Shown here one piece after another: positions 37,320 to 46,827 of a stretch of 64,000 bases of DNA. The notes under the pieces are model-generated. The model ran no database searches and was not told the DNA's origin. It saw only the letters and a program-made list of their open reading frames with translations. This stretch comes from CAVOGJ01 sp963695405 (GTDB lineage Bacteria; Planctomycetota; Planctomycetia; Pirellulales; Pirellulaceae). Every line of letters starts with the position of its first letter. Position 1 is the first letter of the stretch. The stretch is from the NCBI GenBank assembly GCA_963695405.1, contig CAVOGJ010000006.1, positions 62,001 through 126,000 on the forward strand. The letters run 5' to 3'. Both the position numbers and the translations under genes were made by a program.

Positions 37320-39208
37320 ATGTCGATGCCTCGCTCAGAAACCGACTTATGCGCTTCCCTCGCGGCTTGGCTGGTTGCGTTGTTGGGAATCTCACTTGCG
37401 GGTGGCTGCGCTTCGCAATTTCAAAAGCCTTCGAATCTGCCGCTCACAAATCGGCCCATTGCCTCGCCTGATTCGCTACAATTGGTCCGCGATCTGGCCC
37501 GCCCGTGGGGTACGAAGTGGATTGAAGTCGAGGGTGTCACGCTGGCCGTGGGATTGAACCGGACAGGTAGTGATCCGCCACCGAACACGGAACGCGGGAT
37601 GCTGTTGAAGGAAATGCAAGTGCGTGAAGTCGAGAATCCAGACAGTGTCCTGGCCTCTCCCGATACGGCACTCGTGATGGTGCGAGCGTTAATTCCGCCC
37701 GGGGCGCAAAAGGGTGATCGGTTAGATCTTGAGGTCCGTGTGCCAGTGCGCAGTGAAACGACCAGTCTGCAAGGCGGCTGGGCGATGCTCAGCCGACTGC
37801 GCGAGTTTGTAAAGCTGAACCGCCGGCTGTCACAGGGTAATGTGCTGAGCACTCGCGCAAGGTGATATTCTGATCGACTCGATTGTGGAAGGGTCGAGCG
37901 ATCCCGTGCTGAAGACGCGGGGCAAGGTGTTGGGTGGCGCCGTGGTAAGTGTCCCGCGGGAATTGGGACTGATCGTCAGGGACGAGCATCTGAGTGTCAG
38001 AACGAGTGCCGCGATTGGCGAAGCCATCAATGGTCGGTTTCACATCTATACCAATGGTGACAAGCAAGGCGTGGCGACGCCGCGACGCGATACGTTCATC
38101 TCGCTGGCCGTACATCCACGGTATCGAGATAACCTTACCCGCTATATTCGGGTGATTCAGAACATTCCCGTACGCGAAACGCCGCAGGCCCTCTCCGTGC
38201 GGCTGCAGGCCTTGGGCGCACGGCTGCTGCAGCCCGTGACCGCCTCGGAGGCCGCTGTCCAACTGGAGTCGATCGGCGTTGACGCCATTCCGGTGCTCAA
38301 AGACGCGCTCCGCTCAAAGAACATGGAGGTCCGTTTCTACGCCGCCGAGGCACTTGCCTATCTCGACGAACCGGAATCAGCGGCCGAATTGGCGGACGCG
38401 ATTCGCTACGAGCCCGCGTTCCGTTGTGCGCTTTTCGGGCTTTAGGTGCCATGGATCAGTTGGAATCACAAGAAGAGCTGGCGATGCTCTTTCACGAGGA
38501 GATGCCGAGACGCGGTACGGGGCTTTTCAGACTTTGCGGAAGCTCGAGCCAGACGATCCAATCGTGAAAGGCGAAACCGTTGGTACCAAGCTGCGACTAC
38601 ATCGTGTGTCCTCGACTGCTAGTCCCTACATCCATATCGCGAAAGCCGAATATCCCGAAATCGTGCTGTTTGGCGAGGCCTTTCGACTGATGTCTCCCGT
38701 CATGATTTTTGCGGGAAATGGCATCGTCATCAAGAATACCGACGACGGACGGCTGAGAGTGCGTAAGCTCTCAGCCGGAGACCATGACCAGGAACAATTG
38801 GTGGAACAGACTCTGGTAGCCATGGTCCGAGCGATTGTCGATCTCGGAGGCGGCTATACCGACGTCGTACAGGCCATTACTGAGGCTCGCGATCACGGTA
38901 GTCTTGATTGCAAGGTCGCATTCTCCGCGATGCCAAAACCGGGCCGCCGACTAGATCGCGATTCCGATGAGGACGCAGTCGGAGCGGACGAGGACGTGGC
39001 ACCAGACGATCCGTCCCCTGCGAGCGGGGATCTGGATGACCAAGGCGAGTTACCGCTGGCGAACGAGGATGAAGCAGACAACGGGACGATGGGTCTGTCC
39101 TCCATTTCGGATACGACGGGTCTGGACGAGGCGGACTTGGAGGGGTTGCTCTTATTTGACGAGGATCTGGATCGCCCGGCTGCCGTGATTGACCAGCTGC
39201 ACCCCTGA
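37320..39208 (+). CDS. FlgI-like (P-ring-domain) lipoprotein with acidic C-terminus, frameshifted
   Basis: A protein of about 630 residues. The N-terminus has a lipoprotein signal ending LAGG-Cys30. The next 380 residues match a flagellar P-ring (FlgI) protein: RDLARPWGTKWIEVEGVTLAVGLNRTGSDPPPN is close to the conserved opening (IKDIA...GVRxNxLVGYGLVVGLxGTGD). VMVRALIPPGAQKGDRLDLEVRVP follows. Late in the middle, LDALRSKNMEVRFYAAEALAYLDEPESAAEL reads like a HEAT repeat. The C-terminus is strongly acidic. Frame breaks at about 37854 (one extra base), 38440 and 38500 must be corrected. It is not an ordinary FlgI: no flagellar neighbours lie in the window, and the lipid anchor suggests the protein sits in the outer membrane. 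Confidence 0.7.
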
Positions 39209-39413
39209 TCCATGGGACCGGGGCTGAAAGCGGCCCGCGGGTGGTCCACAGCACGACATCCGTTCACGACTCTCCCCGTCGCGGGCCTGTCGATTTAATC
39301 GCCAGGCCGGACATCTGCCGGGTGAATTCATTGGGGGACAGGCTTCCTGCTCATCCTGTTATTTGCGTTCCATCGTGAATGATTGCGGTATTCACAACGG
39401 GCGACGGCGTTCC

Positions 39414-40427
39414 CTATGAACGCGGTTCCGCATCCTCGGTTGCTATTTCGTAAGCCTCCCGGAGCGTCGGTCGGCTCGTCGACTCGAAGAGTGGTGCGAC
39501 ACTTGTTTGGCCCGCACTTTTTGGCGGTTTCCTGCCCCGCAGGCTGACAAGGATGACCCCGCACACGATCAGTGCGGCAGCGTAGATTGTTCTCGGTCGA
39601 ATCGGTTCGTTGGCCAGGGCATACCCCAGAAAGACGGCCACGATCGGATTGACGTAGGCATACGTGGCCGCATGTGCCGGCTTGCAAACGCGAAAGAGCC
39701 AGTTATAGCAGGTGAATGCCAAGATGGCTCCGAAGAAAATCAGGTACAAGAGCGACAGAAGTGACTTGATGCTGACATCGCTCGGTGCAAACTGCAGCGG
39801 CTCGTTCAATAAGACGGAAACCAGCAACAGGGCGGCTCCACCCACCAACATTTGCACCGCCACGGAGAGTGGAGCCGAGCGCGGCATTTGCGGCGATTTT
39901 GTCAAGAGTGAACCCCAGGCCCAAAAGAAGCAGGCGGCCATCAAAGCGAACGCCGCCGTGGGCGTCACCTCGGTGTCGACCCATTGATCGACACCCGTGA
40001 GCAACGCAACGCCCGCCAGGCCAAGGACCAGTCCGAGCGTGACGAGCAGCGTGGGCCTCTGGCCACCGAAAAACAACCACTCGAGTGAAACGATCCAGAT
40101 GGGTGCGGAACCCACGATCAGGGCGGCAATACCGGAAGGGACGAACTGTTCGGCCCAACACACCAGTCCATTGCCTCCGACCAGCATCAGGGTACCTGCC
40201 TTACCGGCTGCGAACCACTGACGCCCAGAGAGCTGCGAATTGCCTTTCCACCACAGGTAGGCATACATCAGGCCTCCGGCGATGAGGAAACGCACGGCGG
40301 CCATCAGGAATGGGGGAATCGTATCGACGGCGTAGCGGATCGCCAGATAGGTGGAACCCCAAACGAGATAGACGATGGCAAAGCTAACGCCAATACGGAG
40401 AAGGGAGGGAGGGGTCACTGGCGCCAC
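39414..40427 (-). CDS. EamA-family (DMT) transporter
   Basis: A 337-residue inner-membrane protein with ten hydrophobic helices in two EamA repeats. The first contains FAIVYLVWGSTYLAIRYAVDTIPPFLMAAVRFLIAGGLM, a YedA-like pattern; the second contains AATYAYVNPIVAVFLGYALANEPI, the usual ninth-helix signature. The family exports or takes up small metabolites such as amino acids or purines; the substrate is unknown. The soluble C-terminal tail of about 35 residues is rather longer than usual. The gene converges with the FlgI-like gene. No ribosome site stands out before 40427. Confidence 0.85.
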   Translation of the reverse strand: MAPVTPPSLLRIGVSFAIVYLVWGSTYLAIRYAVDTIPPFLMAAVRFLIAGGLMYAYLWWKGNSQLSGRQWFAAGKAGTLMLVGGNGLVCWAEQFVPSGIAALIVGSAPIWIVSLEWLFFGGQRPTLLVTLGLVLGLAGVALLTGVDQWVDTEVTPTAAFALMAACFFWAWGSLLTKSPQMPRSAPLSVAVQMLVGGAALLLVSVLLNEPLQFAPSDVSIKSLLSLLYLIFFGAILAFTCYNWLFRVCKPAHAATYAYVNPIVAVFLGYALANEPIRPRTIYAAALIVCGVILVSLRGRKPPKSAGQTSVAPLFESTSRPTLREAYEIATEDAEPRS

Positions 40428-40817
40428 GTCTGCTCATTTGACGGCGGGAGGAGGGGAGGATGCCGAAAGGCCAAATTGTAACGGAAGGACTCGGCGACAA
40501 GACGGAAAGTTCGCGGTGATTTCCAGATATTGGCAACGTTCGCTGGTTGCTGGTCCGTGAGAACGGTCGACGGGAGCACTGGCCGGTCTGCCCCGTGGTT
40601 ACCGGCGAAGCAAAAAGAAGACCCGCACAACTGTTAGACCTTCGCCCTCTTACCATGGGTCGCCTGTCACGGACGAAATCGGGCCGATTCTTTGCCTGGC
40701 GGCGGTCGGACTCGACATCACCTCTTGTGATATCTCTGTTAGAATGGGATGCGAGTTCGCGGCCAGGTCAGGGCCGTGGGCCATGGTCCGTTTCGATAGA
40801 TCCTCAAGACGCTCCCG
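40428..40817. other. Divergent promoter region of the transporter and smc
   Basis: 390 bp. Short plus- and minus-strand frames overlap each other and show no protein character. Promoters for smc and the EamA transporter must lie here. I see no clear hairpin or recognised motif. Confidence 0.4.
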
Positions 40818-43800
40818 ATGCTCAAAGCGCTCGAATTGAACGGCTTTAAGAGTTTCGCGGACACGACGCGCTTCGAGTTCCCACCTGGCATCACCGTGGT
40901 CGTGGGGCCAAATGGCTCGGGCAAGTCGAACATTGTCGATGCGATGAAGTGGGTACTCGGTGAACAGAGTGCCCGCAGCCTCCGCGGCAAGGAAATGGCG
41001 GACGTGATCTTCAAGGGGGCAGGGCACCGCAAGCCGGCGAATACGGCGGAAGCCACGATTATCTTTGAAAATACGGACAACGTCTTCGAGACAGGCACCG
41101 ATGAGGTCCGCGTTACGCGCCGCGTCTATCGCAGCGGCGAGGGTGAATATCTGATCAATGGGCAGGCCAGTCGGCTGAAGGACATCAAGAACATGTTTCG
41201 CGGTACCGGAGTCGGTGCCGACGCCTATAGCTTGATTGAACAGGGGAAAGTCGACAGCCTGCTGCAAGCCTCGCCGAAGGACCGCCGGGCGATCTTTGAG
41301 GAAGCAGCCGGAATCAGCCGTTTCAAGGCAAAAAAGATCGAAACCCAGCGGCGTTTGGAACGGGTCGATCAAAATCTGCTGCGGCTGTCCGATATTGTTG
41401 AGGAGGTCGACGGCCGATTACGGCGGTTGAAGTCACAGGCGGGAAAGGCACGCCGTTACCAGGAGCACTCGAGTCGCCTGCAGGTCTTGCGGACGCAGGT
41501 GGGCCGCGTCGACTGGCAGCAGATGACTTCCCAGCTCGAAGTGGTTGATACCAGCCTTGCCAATCTGCACGACGAGTTGGGCAAGACCCAGGGCGATTTG
41601 CAAGAAGGGGAAGCCCGCGCCGCGGAACGGGAGCAACTGCTGGCCGTGACCGAGGAGCAACTGCGAGATCGTGAAGCGCAGCTAAGTCGCAATCGCGAGA
41701 AAATGGTTGCCACTCAATCATCGGTCGAATTCGAGCACACGCGGCTGGCGGAACTCGACGAGGAATTGTCTCGTTACCGCCGCCAGTGGTTGGCGATGAC
41801 CAGTCGATCGGGTGGCTTGCAGTCGCAATGGAAAGACGTGCAACAGCAACTCGACGCAGCCGCAGGCGACTTCGCCGGCAAAGAAGCGGAATTCACCGCA
41901 GCCCAGTTCGCACTCGACCAGATCGCTACCGAGCTGTCACGGACCCGCGCCGAGGCCGAGACCCGGCGGAGCGAACACACCGCCAAGATGCGCGAAGCGG
42001 CGGATTTGTCGAGTCACATCGCGACGTTTCAGTCGCAGCTTGACGCCTCCGAAATTGCCAATCAAAAATGGTCCGCCCGTTTGGAAGAACTCCAAACCAC
42101 GCTGGACGAGGCGCGAGACCAGACCGAGTGGCTGCAGGAAAGACTGCAGCAATTAGAACAGCAAGCCGATACGCAGGACGTCGAACTGAAGGCGGCCCGG
42201 CGGGCACAAAAGGAGGTAGCCACAGCACTTCAGACTGCCGAACAAGAGCGGGCGGCTTGTCGCGAGCGCCGTGCCATCCTGGGCGAGCGGATCGGAATCC
42301 TGGAGGAGATCGACGCCCGCATGGAGGGCGTGGGTACCGCCGTCCAGGAAGTGCTGGCTTTGGTGGCTCAGTCAGGCCCGGGGCCACTTCAATCGGTCCG
42401 TGGCATGGTTGCCGACCTGATTCAGCTAAAAGACCGTGCCGATGCCACGATGATTGCCGCGGCACTCGGCGAGCGGGCTCAGCACCTGGTCGTCGCTGGC
42501 GACGAAGTGACGGATTTGCTGGCAGAAGACAAATTCGAACTGACCGGCCGCGTGGGCTTCCTTCAGTTGCAATCGGCGCCACCGCCGGAATTCCTGCGGG
42601 ATGTGGATTTGTCGGGCCATCCCGGTGTCATCGGCCGAGCGGATCAGTTGGTTACTTGCGACGACGATTATCGCTTCCTGATGGACTGGTTGTTGGGTGA
42701 CACGTGGCTCGTCGATTCGCTTCGTGATGCCGTTCACTACCACCGATCCTTGGCCACTCCCCCGCGGCTGGTCACACGTTGCGGAGCCGTGCTGGACCGC
42801 GACGGTCGTCTCATGGTGGGCCCGCCCAATTCGGAACTGCAGTTGATTCCCCGCCGTGTCGAACTGGAAGAGCTGCGGGAACAGGCGGTCCTGCTGGACG
42901 CCGATCTGGACGCGCTGGAAAAGCTGGTCGTCGCTCGCTTGGAGGAACAGGGTGGGGCAAGTCAACGCCTCGAGAATGCAACGGAGCGATACGACGCGAT
43001 GCATCGGGAACTGGCGGAAGCGCGGATGCGTGCTCAGTCGGCCGAAGAGCGGCATGCGGATCTGGCGGCGCAGCAACAGGCCCTGCAAGCCGAGCAGCAA
43101 AGCTCGGAAGTCGAGGCGCGACAGGCGGAAGAAAATCTACTCTCGTTTCAAACCCAATTGGATGCTGTTTCGCAAGCGGCTCAGTCGCTGGACGCAATGA
43201 TTGGGGCTGCACGGCAGCAAATCGAGTCGCTCGAAAGCGAGCAACAGACACAAGCCGGAGTGGTGGCGACCGCGCGCGTCGCTTTTGCCAAGAGCGAGCA
43301 ACTGTTGGACAGTCTGCGTGCCCGCAGCGATCAGCTGCACCGCGATCAAGAAGAGCGTCTGAAGGCCTTGCACGAATCGGCAGCACAAGCCGAGAAAGCG
43401 GCGGAGCGAAGTGCCCAGACGGAACGCAAGATCCTACAGGCAACGGGGGAACTCGCCGAATTCTACCTGGTCGAAGATCAATTTTCGCACCAAGTCAGGC
43501 AGGTTCTGTTGACGCGAGACACGTTGCGGCGTCAACGGAAGCAAGATACCGATGCACTGCAGCAATTGCGTGGTCAGGCCCGTGATCTAGAGCAAAGGAA
43601 ACATGCCCAGGAACTCGAGGCGGAACGGTTGCGGCGAGAGCGAAGTGTCCTCGCCGATCGACTTCAAGAAGACTACGGCATCGACGTTGCGGAATTGTCG
43701 TGGGAATTATCCGAGGAGGAGAAACGAGAGCGCGAGGAGGTCGAAGCCGAGATCGCTGAATTACGACGCAAAATCACCAATCTTGGCGCTGTGAATATGG

Positions 43801-44465
43801 ATGCGCTGAACGAGCTCAGTGATCTCGAAGAACGGCATGGCGTCCTGAGTGAACAGTACAAGGACCTGATCGACGCGAAGGACGCGCTGGAAAAAATCAT
43901 TCATCGCATCAACGCGGACAGCCGACGGCTATTCTCGGAGACCCTGGAAGCGATTCGCATGAATTTTCAGGCACTCTTTCGCAAGGTTTTCGGCGGGGGC
44001 AGCGCGGACATCGTATTGGAACAGGATGTCGATATCCTCGAGGCAGGAATTGATATCATCGCCACGCCCCCAGGTAAGCACTCACTCGGCTTGTCGCTGC
44101 TGAGTGGTGGCGAACGCGCTCTTACGGCTGTCACTTTGCTCTTGGCAATTTTTCAGTACCGCCCCAGTCCCTTTTGCGTCTTGGACGAGGTGGATGGGCC
44201 GCTGGATGAGGCGAACATTGGTCGCTTTGTCGATGTGCTCCGAGAGTTCTTGGAATGGACGAAATTCGTCGTCGTCACCCATTCCAAAAAGACGATGACC
44301 GCTGCCCACACACTGTACGGCGTGACGATGCAAGAATCGGGAGTGTCCAAACGCGTCTCTGTCCAGTTCGAGGACGTGAGCGACGATGGGAACATCTCGT
44401 CTTCCGCACTGCAGCGATCGCACCGCGACGCCGGTGACGACGATTCGCAACGCGGCGTCGCCTGA
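40818..44465 (+). CDS. smc: Chromosome segregation ATPase SMC
   Basis: A 1,215-residue condensin subunit that loops and compacts DNA. Walker A is GPNGSGKS (residues 30-37) and the QSARSLRGKEMADVIFKG segment follows. Two coiled coils, rich in Glu, Gln, Ala and Leu, span about 165-500 and 680-1000. Between them is the hinge (GRVGFLQL... VIGRADQLV). The C-terminal head has LSLLSGGERALTA (signature) and FCVLDEVDGPLDEANIGRF (Walker B; here with Gly-Pro in place of the usual Ala-Ala or Ala-Leu). The tail is acidic (RSHRDAGDDDSQRGVA). ScpA/ScpB are not next to it. The start matches the family's canonical first residues (MxLKxLELxGFKSFAD). A Shine-Dalgarno site is weak. Confidence 0.97.
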   Translation: MLKALELNGFKSFADTTRFEFPPGITVVVGPNGSGKSNIVDAMKWVLGEQSARSLRGKEMADVIFKGAGHRKPANTAEATIIFENTDNVFETGTDEVRVTRRVYRSGEGEYLINGQASRLKDIKNMFRGTGVGADAYSLIEQGKVDSLLQASPKDRRAIFEEAAGISRFKAKKIETQRRLERVDQNLLRLSDIVEEVDGRLRRLKSQAGKARRYQEHSSRLQVLRTQVGRVDWQQMTSQLEVVDTSLANLHDELGKTQGDLQEGEARAAEREQLLAVTEEQLRDREAQLSRNREKMVATQSSVEFEHTRLAELDEELSRYRRQWLAMTSRSGGLQSQWKDVQQQLDAAAGDFAGKEAEFTAAQFALDQIATELSRTRAEAETRRSEHTAKMREAADLSSHIATFQSQLDASEIANQKWSARLEELQTTLDEARDQTEWLQERLQQLEQQADTQDVELKAARRAQKEVATALQTAEQERAACRERRAILGERIGILEEIDARMEGVGTAVQEVLALVAQSGPGPLQSVRGMVADLIQLKDRADATMIAAALGERAQHLVVAGDEVTDLLAEDKFELTGRVGFLQLQSAPPPEFLRDVDLSGHPGVIGRADQLVTCDDDYRFLMDWLLGDTWLVDSLRDAVHYHRSLATPPRLVTRCGAVLDRDGRLMVGPPNSELQLIPRRVELEELREQAVLLDADLDALEKLVVARLEEQGGASQRLENATERYDAMHRELAEARMRAQSAEERHADLAAQQQALQAEQQSSEVEARQAEENLLSFQTQLDAVSQAAQSLDAMIGAARQQIESLESEQQTQAGVVATARVAFAKSEQLLDSLRARSDQLHRDQEERLKALHESAAQAEKAAERSAQTERKILQATGELAEFYLVEDQFSHQVRQVLLTRDTLRRQRKQDTDALQQLRGQARDLEQRKHAQELEAERLRRERSVLADRLQEDYGIDVAELSWELSEEEKREREEVEAEIAELRRKITNLGAVNMDALNELSDLEERHGVLSEQYKDLIDAKDALEKIIHRINADSRRLFSETLEAIRMNFQALFRKVFGGGSADIVLEQDVDILEAGIDIIATPPGKHSLGLSLLSGGERALTAVTLLLAIFQYRPSPFCVLDEVDGPLDEANIGRFVDVLREFLEWTKFVVVTHSKKTMTAAHTLYGVTMQESGVSKRVSVQFEDVSDDGNISSSALQRSHRDAGDDDSQRGVA

Positions 44466-44504
44466 GTTGCTCGCGATGGACTCCAACCGAAGTCTGTTCG
44501 CCAG

Positions 44505-45464
44505 CTAAAAGCGGAAACCGCCGCCAATCCCCGCAAACAGGTCTTCCGATTGCTCGTTGACCCCCCAACCAACGCGAAAGTCGATAAGCATGTTGTTGTT
44601 GATCAGGTAGTCGACGCCGCAATTGAGAAAGCTGAGCGACGCCTCCTGCTCGCGGCCGTAGGTGAAAATGCCGAACCACTCGAAGTAGCCGATGCTGCGG
44701 CGAGTCAGCTTGGCGCCCAAGGCGAGCGACTGCGTCCAGGCGATGTAGTTGTCTCGGCGATTGACTTCCGGGTCGATGAAGCCCACTTCACCCAACGCAT
44801 TGCCATTGCCGCCCGTCGATCCGGTGAGCGTGAAACGCTCAAACAGCTCCCATCCGTAGATGAAATCGACACCCGGCTTCGTGCGACCGACGGTGAAATC
44901 AGGTCCACCGCTCGGCACCGACATCCGCAGTTCGACCGCCGAAACGGGCCGCCAGCGACGCTGCTCCGACAGTTGGTACTTGAAACTCAGCCGCAGATCC
45001 TCCGCCGAGGCGAGGTCTCGTGCCTCGTTGTTCTGCTTCCATGCGTAGTTGTAACGGATGCGTACCTCGCTCCGCTCGGTCAGGCCCAAGCGGAAGAGCA
45101 TTTCCGGCGTTTCGTAGGTGTTCTCAACCTCCTCTCCTTGGGTCTTCAGCACATAAAGAAAACCGTACTCAAACTGCCGGACGCCTCTTCCCACAACCGT
45201 TGGCGATTGCGTAAAGTCGTGGCGTTCCGTTTCCATCGGCTCGTCCCAAGGGTTGGTCGGTTCCTCAGCTTCTTCCTTCGCCTCGCGCAACCAGTCGCTC
45301 GTCGACTCGTCCTCCGCCCACCGGCTGGCGCCATGCCCAGACGACTCGGCCGACATCCCGAGGTACGACCCGTCTACGCCGAGCGACTCTTGCCCATCAG
45401 CACGCAGTATGGGACCAACGCAAACTAGACCGAGAAGAATGCAGATCCTCGAGCAACTCCGCAT
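44505..45464 (-). CDS. Outer-membrane beta-barrel protein (transporter-like)
   Basis: A 319-residue protein with signal peptide (ICILLGLVCVGPILRADG). The region 20-80 is acidic and low-complexity (EDESTSDWLREAKEEAEEPTNPWDE). From about 85 it has alternating hydrophobic and polar strands with aromatic girdles (FEYGFLYVL, RIRYNYAW, FTLTGSTGG, YFEWFGIFTYGREQEASLSFLNCGVDYL). It ends GIGGGFRF, an aromatic C-terminus expected for a BamA substrate. The pattern is like MetA-pathway phenol-degradation-type 'transporter' barrels. Substrate unknown. GGAGA upstream supports the start. It converges with smc, 39 bp apart. Confidence 0.75.
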   Translation of the reverse strand: MRSCSRICILLGLVCVGPILRADGQESLGVDGSYLGMSAESSGHGASRWAEDESTSDWLREAKEEAEEPTNPWDEPMETERHDFTQSPTVVGRGVRQFEYGFLYVLKTQGEEVENTYETPEMLFRLGLTERSEVRIRYNYAWKQNNEARDLASAEDLRLSFKYQLSEQRRWRPVSAVELRMSVPSGGPDFTVGRTKPGVDFIYGWELFERFTLTGSTGGNGNALGEVGFIDPEVNRRDNYIAWTQSLALGAKLTRRSIGYFEWFGIFTYGREQEASLSFLNCGVDYLINNNMLIDFRVGWGVNEQSEDLFAGIGGGFRF

Positions 45465-45726
45465 GCGACCGTCTCCGCCGAAATTCCATCAACCCCGTTC
45501 ACAAAAACGCCTTGTCAAGGTTATCGGCAGGACGGGGTAGGGTTGCACCGTCCAGCCTGTTATTTCGGACAAGGCGGTCCAGGTAGTCGGGGTTGATTTC
45601 ACAGATTGTGAGGATCAGTTAGATTGCGTAGGAATTCCACCGGAGCGGCATCGACTGGAAGCGTTTGACATTGCTGCACAAAAATAGTTGCTTCGCGGCT
45701 TTCGGGGCGGTCAAGAGTCGCTGTCG

Positions 45727-46812
45727 CTACTGGGTAGAGAAGGCCTTCATCGCGGCCACCAAGATCGCATCTGCCATCGCCCCGGCGTGATTGCCGGCTC
45801 GGTTCGTCAGGACCACGACGGATAGGCGGCGAGCGGGCACGCGACGGACGGCATTATTAAAGCCGCTGGTGCGACCGTCGTGAAAGAGGACACGGACGCC
45901 ATCCGCATCCCTGATTCGCCAGCCAAATCCATAGTCGATCGGTTCCTGCCGAGTCGCGAGATGTCCGGGCTCGAAAGCTTCCCGCCAAGTTTGCTCGGGC
46001 AGCAACTGTTGATTCATCAATGCCTGGTCCCAGACAAAATAATCCTGTAGAGAAGTATAAATGCCTCCATCGCCTAGAACCGCGCTGGTGACGCTCTGGT
46101 CCGCATCGACGAAGACTCCCTCGACCACGTCGTAGCCAAAGGCGCGATTTTTCACAGTGGACACGCCTTGCTCGAATGCGACGGTGGCCTTCATTCCGAT
46201 CGGTTGAAAAATCTCTTCCGCCAGAAAGTGGGCGAAGCCTTGACCTGAAACCTGTTCGACAATCAAGGCCAACAAGGCATAACCTGTATTGCTGTAGCGA
46301 AACTTGGTTCCCGGTGTGAAATACACGCCATGTTGTCGCTCCACCAGTTGCAGGACGTCGCGATCGCTAAGCTGTGTCGTTTGTCCATCTGGGATAAGGT
46401 CTTCGTAAGCGACAACTCCCGAAGTATGCCACAGCAACTGGCGAACCGTCATCTGCTTTCCAATCTCGGGAAAGTCGGGGAAAAACTTCGTGAGCGGGTC
46501 GTCGTAGGAGAGCCGTCCCCGCTGGCTGAGTAGCATGATCGCGGTGGCAGTAAACTGTTTGCTGACCGATGCCAGACGAAAATTGGTTTCGATGGTGATG
46601 GGGCGGTCGTGTTTCATATCGGCCCGTCCGCACACGCGTTGGAGCACGATCTGACCGTCCGAGATCACCATGACCGCCGCCCCGGGGCCCGCCGGATCCG
46701 CAAACGGTTCCAGCACTGCAGTGACCTCTTCGTCGAGCGTGGCGGCCTGGATCGGCATGGCCAGCAACAGAACGACGCCTAAGGATCGGCCAGCGAGTTT
46801 CGGGAGAGGCAT
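45727..46812 (-). CDS. Serine hydrolase (class C beta-lactamase/D-aminopeptidase family)
   Basis: A 361-residue exported enzyme. After a signal peptide (LGVVLLLAMPIQA) it shows the penicillin-recognising triad: S82-V-S-K85 (LASVSKQF, nucleophile Ser and general base Lys), Y173-S-N175 (FRYSNTGYALL) and HDG-type third motif (LFHDGRTSGFNN). LWHTSGVV is also typical. Activity could be DD-peptidase, esterase or beta-lactamase; the family cannot be subdivided by eye. The FG-GAP/PEP-CTERM gene ends just upstream (46828) on the same strand, 15 nt before this start, so they are probably one transcript. Confidence 0.85.
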   Translation of the reverse strand: MPLPKLAGRSLGVVLLLAMPIQAATLDEEVTAVLEPFADPAGPGAAVMVISDGQIVLQRVCGRADMKHDRPITIETNFRLASVSKQFTATAIMLLSQRGRLSYDDPLTKFFPDFPEIGKQMTVRQLLWHTSGVVAYEDLIPDGQTTQLSDRDVLQLVERQHGVYFTPGTKFRYSNTGYALLALIVEQVSGQGFAHFLAEEIFQPIGMKATVAFEQGVSTVKNRAFGYDVVEGVFVDADQSVTSAVLGDGGIYTSLQDYFVWDQALMNQQLLPEQTWREAFEPGHLATRQEPIDYGFGWRIRDADGVRVLFHDGRTSGFNNAVRRVPARRLSVVVLTNRAGNHAGAMADAILVAAMKAFSTQ

Positions 46813-46827
46813 GATCGGGGGATTCTT

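Noticed and set aside
38440..38500. Programmed ribosomal frameshift in the FlgI-like gene
   Set aside because: Two nearby opposite shifts with no slippery site or stem-loop look like base errors rather than recoding.
42068..42700. Gene overlapping smc in another frame
   Set aside because: Composition is a shadow of smc's GC-rich coiled-coil codons; no domain and smc is continuous.
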